From Elusimicrobiota bacterium (GTDB taxonomy: Bacteria > Elusimicrobiota > Elusimicrobia > JACQJN01), in NCBI GenBank assembly GCA_016205045.1, contig JACQJM010000110.1:1-19523 (forward strand): a DNA stretch of 19,523 nt. Reading direction: 5' to 3'. How positions within the stretch are numbered: the first letter of the stretch is position 1; the number at the start of each line of letters is the position of its first letter. Positions 14,810-19,523 of this stretch are shown one piece after another. The position numbers and the translations under genes were made by a program. The notes under the pieces were generated by a model. That model made no database searches. It worked only from the letters and a program-made list of their open reading frames with translations, and was not told where the DNA came from.

Positions 14810-16002
14810 GCATAAAACACATGGTTTCTGACCTCTCTGTGGTGATGATTTCGGCCAACTTCTCTCCTTATATGGGGGGTGCGGAGAAGCAGGCTTTAGA
14901 AGTCTCTAAGGGTCTGATCAAGAAAGGTGTCAAAGTTTTAGTTTTAACCCGCAAATTACGAGGGCTATTTCCAAAGGAAGTGGTGGAAGGAGTTCCTGTG
15001 CTGAGGCTATCTGCCCCAGGACCGGGTCCACTCAGTTCTCTGATGTTTATGTGGTTTCTTCACCGCTACCTCAAGACACATGTTGAAGAGTACCAGATCA
15101 TTCATGTGCATCTTGCCTCCTCTCCCGCGGTGGTGGCTGTGTGCGTGGGGCAAAAATTAAAGAAGAAAGTGCTGGTGAAGATTGGAGGAGGAGCCGGATA
15201 CAGTGAAATTGCACGTTCGCAGAAAAAAATCCTGGGGAAACTGAAACTCTGGATTTTTAAGAACTATAAACCAACTTTTATTGTTATGAATCTGGAGCAA
15301 ATAAAGGAGTTGAAGGCAGCTGGTTTAGAGGATCACAGCCGCAAGGATTGGGTTCAGCGCATTCCCAATGGCGTCAATACAGAGTGTTATTTTCCTGTAT
15401 CCTCGGAAGAAAAAAAGAGATTGAGGCAGATATTGGGATGGGAGGGTCTTGTCTTTTTGTTTGTGGGAAGATTCGATTCGGATAAGCGGCAGGATGAAGT
15501 TTTGGAAACATTTCTCAAAGGGTGGAGTTCTGCTGTTCAACAGGGATTCAAAGGACATTTCTTTTTAGTGGGAGAAGGTCCCCGGGAATCAAAGTTTAAG
15601 GAGATCATCCATCGGCATGGGTTGAAGGAGGGAGTAAAAATTTTGGGTCGCCGGCAGGAGGTGGCCGCTCTTTTCCAGGCAGCAGATGTTTTTGTGCTTC
15701 CGACCATTTCGGAGGGGCTGTCCAACGCCACCCTGGAAGCCATGGCTTGCGGACTTCCTGTGTTGGTTTCCCAGGTAAGCGGGACGCAGGAGTTGGTTCA
15801 GGAAGGAAAACAGGGGTTGCTTTTTCATCCCTTCCATTCAGAGGAGGTCGTAAAACACTTGCTGGATATTCAGAGAAACCCGGACAAGCGGTCCGAAATG
15901 GGTCGAAATGCCCGAGAGCTTGTTCGGGAAAAATATGACTTGAACCAAACGGTGAATAAATTATTAGAAGCATATCAGGGTCCCCAGAACTTAGAACTCT
16001 GA
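14806..16002 (+). CDS. Glycosyltransferase family 4 (GT-B fold)
   Basis: A cytoplasmic nucleotide-sugar-dependent retaining glycosyltransferase, 398 residues from the ATG at 14806. That ATG forms the usual ATGA overlap with the upstream stop. An in-frame ATG at 14773 would overlap by 37 bp and adds a charged stretch not seen in the family. The N-terminal domain has PYMGGAEKQALEVSKGLIKK (21-40) and the C-terminal domain has FVGRFDSDKRQD (219-230), GEGPRE and the donor-binding E-x7-E motif in TISEGLSNATLEAMACG (E303, E311). It would add a sugar to the lipid-linked glycan before export. The sugar cannot be predicted. The last codons (NLEL and stop) are written by a 7-bp tandem repeat, so the C-terminus may be variable between strains. 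Confidence 0.9.
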   Translation: MSIKHMVSDLSVVMISANFSPYMGGAEKQALEVSKGLIKKGVKVLVLTRKLRGLFPKEVVEGVPVLRLSAPGPGPLSSLMFMWFLHRYLKTHVEEYQIIHVHLASSPAVVAVCVGQKLKKKVLVKIGGGAGYSEIARSQKKILGKLKLWIFKNYKPTFIVMNLEQIKELKAAGLEDHSRKDWVQRIPNGVNTECYFPVSSEEKKRLRQILGWEGLVFLFVGRFDSDKRQDEVLETFLKGWSSAVQQGFKGHFFLVGEGPRESKFKEIIHRHGLKEGVKILGRRQEVAALFQAADVFVLPTISEGLSNATLEAMACGLPVLVSQVSGTQELVQEGKQGLLFHPFHSEEVVKHLLDIQRNPDKRSEMGRNARELVREKYDLNQTVNKLLEAYQGPQNLEL

Positions 16003-16013
16003 ACTCAGAACTG
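15986..16013 (+). repeat. 7-bp tandem repeat (WGAACTN) spanning the glycosyltransferase stop codon
   Basis: Four units, AGAACTT, AGAACTC, TGAACTC and AGAACTG, run through the end of the family 4 glycosyltransferase gene. The third unit gives its TGA stop at 16000-16002. The array ends eight bases before the ATG of the asparagine-synthase-like gene, which has no Shine-Dalgarno sequence. It is of the same STRR type as the repeats at 1489, 2672 and 5155, but with a different unit. Confidence 0.85.
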
Positions 16014-16021
16014 TCTTTAAT

Positions 16022-17914
16022 ATGTGCGGAATCTGCGGAATAGTGTATTTTGGTAAAACCGGAGCGGTGGACGCTTCTCTGCTTAAGCGGATGAACGATC
16101 TTTTAATTCATCGCGGACCGGATGATGAGGGATTTTACCGCGAGGGCGGGGTGGGCCTGGCCATGAGGCGGCTGTCCATCATCGATCTGTCCACGGGGAA
16201 CCAGCCCATGCAGAGCCAGGATCAGTCAACATGGGTGGTGTTCAATGGGGAGATATATAACTTCTTAGAGCTGCGTCCCAACCTGGAGAAGAGGGGCTAT
16301 CGTTTTAAAACCAAATCAGATACAGAAGTCATTTTGGCTCTGTACCAGGAGATGGGTCTCGACTTTGTTCAGAAACTGCGGGGCATGTTTACCCTCGCTC
16401 TGTGGGATAAAAAAAGAGAGAGGCTTGTTTTGGCCAGAGATCGCCTGGGAAAAAAACCTCTTCTGTACACCCTGCAACCCGGCTTACTGGCCTTCGCTTC
16501 AGAGATGCGCTCCCTTCTTATCCTCCCCGGCGTCTCTAAAGAGATCGATCCCGTGGCCCTGGATATTTATCTTTCTCTGCAGTATATTCCAAGCCCTAGA
16601 ACCATTTTTAAATCCGTGTCCAAGCTTCCTCCGGCGCATCTTTTGGTCTTGGAAAAAGGAAAGGTGGAGATTCGGCGCTACTGGGATTTGCCATTGGGTC
16701 AGACCATCCTTCGCCCGGATCTTGAAGAGACCAAACGCCAAGTGCGGGAAAAGCTTAAGGAATCGGTGCGGCTACGCATGATTTCGGATGTGCCCCTGGG
16801 GGCTTTTCTTTCAGGAGGAGTAGATTCTTCCTGTGTGGTGGCTTTGATGAGCGAGCTGAGCGCGCAGCCTGTAAAAACTTTCAGCATTGGCTTTGAGGAG
16901 GAGGAGTTTTCGGAGCTTCCCTATGCTCGCGAGGTGGCTGAGCGATATGGGTGCGATCACCATGAGATGATCGTCAAGCCGGAGATGGCGGAGGTGTTGC
17001 CCAGGCTGGCGTGGCATTATGGAGAGCCCTACGCGGACGCCAGCGCGCTTCCTTCCTATTATGTGGCACGCGAGACTCGCCGCCACGTGACGGTGGCCCT
17101 CAACGGAGATGGGGGAGATGAAAATTTCGCCGGCTATCTGCGCTACCGGGCCATGAAGGCTATGGCCCTCTGGGATAGAATGCCTACGTGGATGCGAAAA
17201 TCTGTGGCGGCGGGAGCAGAACTCCTTCCCGAGCGCAATGCCCCGTACGATTTTCTGTGGCGTGTAAAACGGTTCATCCGCTCGGCAGCCATGGGGGGCC
17301 TGCCTGCCCGCCACTTAAAGATGCTGTGCTATTTTAATGAGGATGAGAAAGCACCCCTTTATTCGGAACACTTCAAACGGTCCCTCCCAGACTCTTCTTT
17401 GGCGTTGAAATACCTTTCCGAGGCTTTTGCCAAAAGCTCCCAGGAAGGTGCTATCAACCAACTTCTCTACGTCGATTTTGTGACCTATCTTCCGGAATGT
17501 CTGATGGCCAAGATGGATATCGCCACCATGGCCAACTCTTTAGAGGGAAGGTCTCCTTTTTTGGATCATGAATTTGTGGAATTTGCTTTTAGACTGCCCG
17601 GAAACTTGAAGTTGAAGGGCTTCAATCAAGCCAAATGGATATTAAAAGAAGCCATGAAGGACGCTCTGCCTCCTACGATCCGGCGTCGGGGCAAGATGGG
17701 CTTCGGCATCCCCCTGGGCCCCTGGTTCCGGGAAAAACTAAAAAAATATTGGGAAGAGCATGTACTTTCCTCTCGAGCTTTGGCGCGAGGGTATTTTAAA
17801 GAACAAACCTTGAGAGGCCTGTTTGAAGAGCACGTGAGCGGAAAAAGAGATCACGGCTATCGTCTCTGGGCTCTGTTGATGCTGGAGTTGTGGCATCAAC
17901 AATATATGGATTAA
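16022..17914 (+). CDS. asnB: Asparagine synthase (glutamine-hydrolysing)-like amidotransferase
   Basis: A 630-residue two-domain AsnB-type enzyme. The N-terminal class II glutaminase has the catalytic Cys2 after removal of Met1 (MCGICGIV), RGPDDEGF at 31-38, FNGEIYN at 74-80 and SDTEVI at 99-104. The C-terminal ATP-pyrophosphatase domain has SGGVDSS at 264-270 and GDGGDENFAGY near 360. All key residues are present, so it should be active. Such proteins occur often in exopolysaccharide and exosortase-type loci, where they are thought to amidate a sugar acid or related group instead of making free asparagine. That role here is inferred from context. The start is fixed by Cys2, yet the upstream 20 bases have no Shine-Dalgarno sequence and are mostly tandem repeat. 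The flippase gene follows after six bases. Confidence 0.92.
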   Translation: MCGICGIVYFGKTGAVDASLLKRMNDLLIHRGPDDEGFYREGGVGLAMRRLSIIDLSTGNQPMQSQDQSTWVVFNGEIYNFLELRPNLEKRGYRFKTKSDTEVILALYQEMGLDFVQKLRGMFTLALWDKKRERLVLARDRLGKKPLLYTLQPGLLAFASEMRSLLILPGVSKEIDPVALDIYLSLQYIPSPRTIFKSVSKLPPAHLLVLEKGKVEIRRYWDLPLGQTILRPDLEETKRQVREKLKESVRLRMISDVPLGAFLSGGVDSSCVVALMSELSAQPVKTFSIGFEEEEFSELPYAREVAERYGCDHHEMIVKPEMAEVLPRLAWHYGEPYADASALPSYYVARETRRHVTVALNGDGGDENFAGYLRYRAMKAMALWDRMPTWMRKSVAAGAELLPERNAPYDFLWRVKRFIRSAAMGGLPARHLKMLCYFNEDEKAPLYSEHFKRSLPDSSLALKYLSEAFAKSSQEGAINQLLYVDFVTYLPECLMAKMDIATMANSLEGRSPFLDHEFVEFAFRLPGNLKLKGFNQAKWILKEAMKDALPPTIRRRGKMGFGIPLGPWFREKLKKYWEEHVLSSRALARGYFKEQTLRGLFEEHVSGKRDHGYRLWALLMLELWHQQYMD

Positions 17915-17920
17915 GCACCC

Positions 17921-19456
17921 ATGAATTCTCTTAGACAAAGCAAGGCTTTTCGATTCGCTAAAAATGTGAGCTGGAATCTTTTGGCTCAGGTAGCGATCAT
18001 GGCCATCAGTTTTTTTACCGTGCCCTACTTGGTTCACCATATGGGAACCGAGTCCTATGGGCTTTACTTGCTTCTTCAGGCCGTTACGGGGTATCTGCTG
18101 ATCCTTATTTTTGGTGCCGGTTCCGCCACGGTAAGATTCGTCTCGGAATTCGCGGCCGCCGGAGATGGCCGCAGCTTGAAGGCCGCGGTTCGCTACTCCC
18201 TGGGAATCCATTTGGCGGGGGTGGTTGTTGGAGCGGTGATATTGTTTGGGGGAGTCAATTTTTTTGTGGAGAGATTTTTTGAGATTCCGGGAACATTGCG
18301 AGAAGCGGGGGTGTGGGTCTTGCGGTGTGCGGCGGTCGCCAGCGTTTTTGGGGCCCTCATAGGCTTTGCCAGCGCCATACTACAAGGGATTCAGCGATTC
18401 GATTACCAAAACTTGGTTGTTTTCTTACAAGGCAGCCTCATGCCGATAGGAACCGCCATTTTGCTGGGGTTAGGCCTGGGACTCATTGGGGCCGCCTCTT
18501 GGTATGTGGTGTTGAATGCCGCGGTGTGTGGGGTGGCTCTCTGGTTGACTTGGACACAGATATCCCCGCGACTCTCTGATTCCGTGGAATCAGGGAAAAT
18601 CGGCCTGCGGCGCTTTGGGGTGTATGGCCTCAGTTTGTGGGTGGGTTTATTGGCTTGGAATATTACATTTCAACTTGATAAACTCTTTATTGGAACTAAA
18701 TTATCACTGTCGGAATTGACGCTCTACGCCGTCCCTGCCGGGATTTTACAGCGGTTGAATGTTGTTCCTGCATCAGTTTCCTCCGTGCTTTTTCCCATGA
18801 TGAGCGAGCTGCAAGGGATGAGCGCGCGGGAAAACTTGGTCCGCATGTATCTTAAGTCTCTGCGGGTGCTTTTGTGGATGATTTTGCCCGTACTTATCCT
18901 CCTGTTTGCCCTGATGCCCCAGTTTTTGACTTTGTGGTTAGGCGCGGAGTTCGGGGGTCGCAGCGTGTGGCCTGCCCGTCTTTTGGTGATCGCCCAGATG
19001 TTTTTGCTGCTCAACCATGTTCCCAATATGGTGTCCGCCAGTCAGGACAGGCCGTGGTATCTCTCCGGCTTATCCTGGGCGCAGGCAACCATCAGCCTTG
19101 TGGCGTGGTGGAGTTTAATTCCACACTACCAGATTTTGGGGGTTGCCGCGGGGTCGTTGCTGGCTCAAATGTTGCCCGGTCCCATCTATCTGCACTTCGT
19201 ACACAAAAGATTGATGGACCTTTCTTGGGAACGGTATTTATCGGAGGGACTTTACGCTCCCTGTGTGAGCGGCGCGCTTCTTTTGGCGGTGATTTTTCCC
19301 TTGCATGCTTGGGCCGACAACTGGTTTCGGCTGGGAGCCCTGGTGTCCCTGGGAGTCCCGCTGTACTATGGGTCCACGTGGTTTCTGTTGGGAACAGAAG
19401 ATAGGAATCTTTTGAGAAGTTTTCTAGAGTTGCTGAGACAACCCAGGCGGACCTAA
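17921..19456 (+). CDS. Wzx-like polysaccharide flippase (MOP superfamily)
   Basis: A 511-residue polytopic membrane protein of the MOP (MATE/Wzx/MurJ) superfamily that would flip a lipid-linked oligosaccharide across the inner membrane. The N-terminus is typical (AKNVSWNLLAQVAIMAISFF, then VPYLVHHMGTESYGLYLLLQ), as is the mid-protein segment FQLDKLFIGTKLSLSELTLY and PMMSELQG in the second half. About twelve to fourteen membrane segments fit the family length. The start is six bases after the AsnB stop without a clear Shine-Dalgarno sequence, so it may depend on translational coupling. It is the last gene visible in the glycan operon. Substrate unknown. Confidence 0.9.
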   Translation: MNSLRQSKAFRFAKNVSWNLLAQVAIMAISFFTVPYLVHHMGTESYGLYLLLQAVTGYLLILIFGAGSATVRFVSEFAAAGDGRSLKAAVRYSLGIHLAGVVVGAVILFGGVNFFVERFFEIPGTLREAGVWVLRCAAVASVFGALIGFASAILQGIQRFDYQNLVVFLQGSLMPIGTAILLGLGLGLIGAASWYVVLNAAVCGVALWLTWTQISPRLSDSVESGKIGLRRFGVYGLSLWVGLLAWNITFQLDKLFIGTKLSLSELTLYAVPAGILQRLNVVPASVSSVLFPMMSELQGMSARENLVRMYLKSLRVLLWMILPVLILLFALMPQFLTLWLGAEFGGRSVWPARLLVIAQMFLLLNHVPNMVSASQDRPWYLSGLSWAQATISLVAWWSLIPHYQILGVAAGSLLAQMLPGPIYLHFVHKRLMDLSWERYLSEGLYAPCVSGALLLAVIFPLHAWADNWFRLGALVSLGVPLYYGSTWFLLGTEDRNLLRSFLELLRQPRRT

Positions 19457-19465
19457 GGCAATAGT

Positions 19466-19490
19466 GGGTGTGCCGAAAATTTCAGGGTAT
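19466..19490 (-). repeat. 25-bp inverted repeat, right copy
   Basis: Exact reverse complement of 50-74, starting ten bases after the flippase stop codon. The sequence after it (GGGACTGTGTCTG and GGGTCAGGCCTGGG) is of the kind often found in dispersed REP-like repeats. No transposase is visible before the window ends. No other terminator is seen for the glycan operon. Confidence 0.85.
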
Positions 19491-19523
19491 GGGACTGTGT
19501 CTGTAATAGGGTCAGGCCTGGGC

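Noticed and set aside
50..19490. A 19.4-kb transposon bounded by the inverted repeats
   Set aside because: There is no transposase, integrase or target-site duplication. The content is ordinary pilus and glycan operons.

Overview
The window carries a bacterial type IV pilus alignment operon (pilMNOPQ) followed by a long membrane-glycan assembly operon. It looks like chromosomal DNA of a Gram-negative (diderm) bacterium: it has an outer-membrane secretin (PilQ), an inner-membrane PilNOP complex and Wzx/Wzy-type envelope polysaccharide proteins. GC content is moderate. The combination of 7-8 bp tandem repeats at gene edges, YfhO-type GT-C proteins and TPR-tailed O-antigen ligase-like proteins fits an uncultivated lineage such as Omnitrophota or a relative. 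That placement is a guess from style, because no rRNA or marker gene is present.

Layout. 1-307: a non-coding leader with one copy of a 25-bp repeat, an 11-bp inverted repeat, a good sigma70 promoter and an intrinsic terminator that lies before pilM, so the operon looks attenuated. 308-5150 (+): pilM, pilN, pilO, pilP, pilQ, with pilN/O and pilO/P overlapping and a hairpin-rich non-coding element before pilQ. 5151-5213: a short tandem repeat that folds into a hairpin between convergent genes. 5214-6692 (-): a GT-C membrane protein with C-terminal TPRs. 6693-6983: a divergent intergenic region filled by an extremely palindromic element and a probable extended -10 promoter. 6984-19456 (+): two O-antigen ligase/polymerase-like proteins with TPR tails, two YfhO-like GT-C proteins, a UPF0104/LPG-synthase-TM-like flippase or transporter, a family 4 glycosyltransferase, an AsnB-type amidotransferase and a Wzx-type flippase. 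These eight genes overlap or abut and almost certainly form one operon. 19457-19523: the inverted second copy of the 25-bp repeat.

How the genes could work together (inference): the GT4 and AsnB would help build or decorate a lipid-linked glycan, the Wzx protein would flip it, GT-C proteins would add sugars from polyprenyl donors on the outer face, and the two Wzy_C proteins would polymerise it or transfer it to an acceptor. Because pilin O-oligosaccharyltransferases (PglL, TfpO) belong to the same Wzy_C family and a pilus operon lies next door, pilin or surface-protein glycosylation is a reasonable hypothesis. No pilin, PilB/C/T, initiating phosphoglycosyltransferase or sugar-nucleotide gene is in the window.

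The most unusual material is non-coding: four different 7-8 bp tandem repeats at gene edges (one encodes the hydrophobic core of the PilP signal peptide, two supply stop codons), the pilM attenuator-like leader, the cruciform element at 6719-6882, and the inverted 25-bp repeat framing the whole window.
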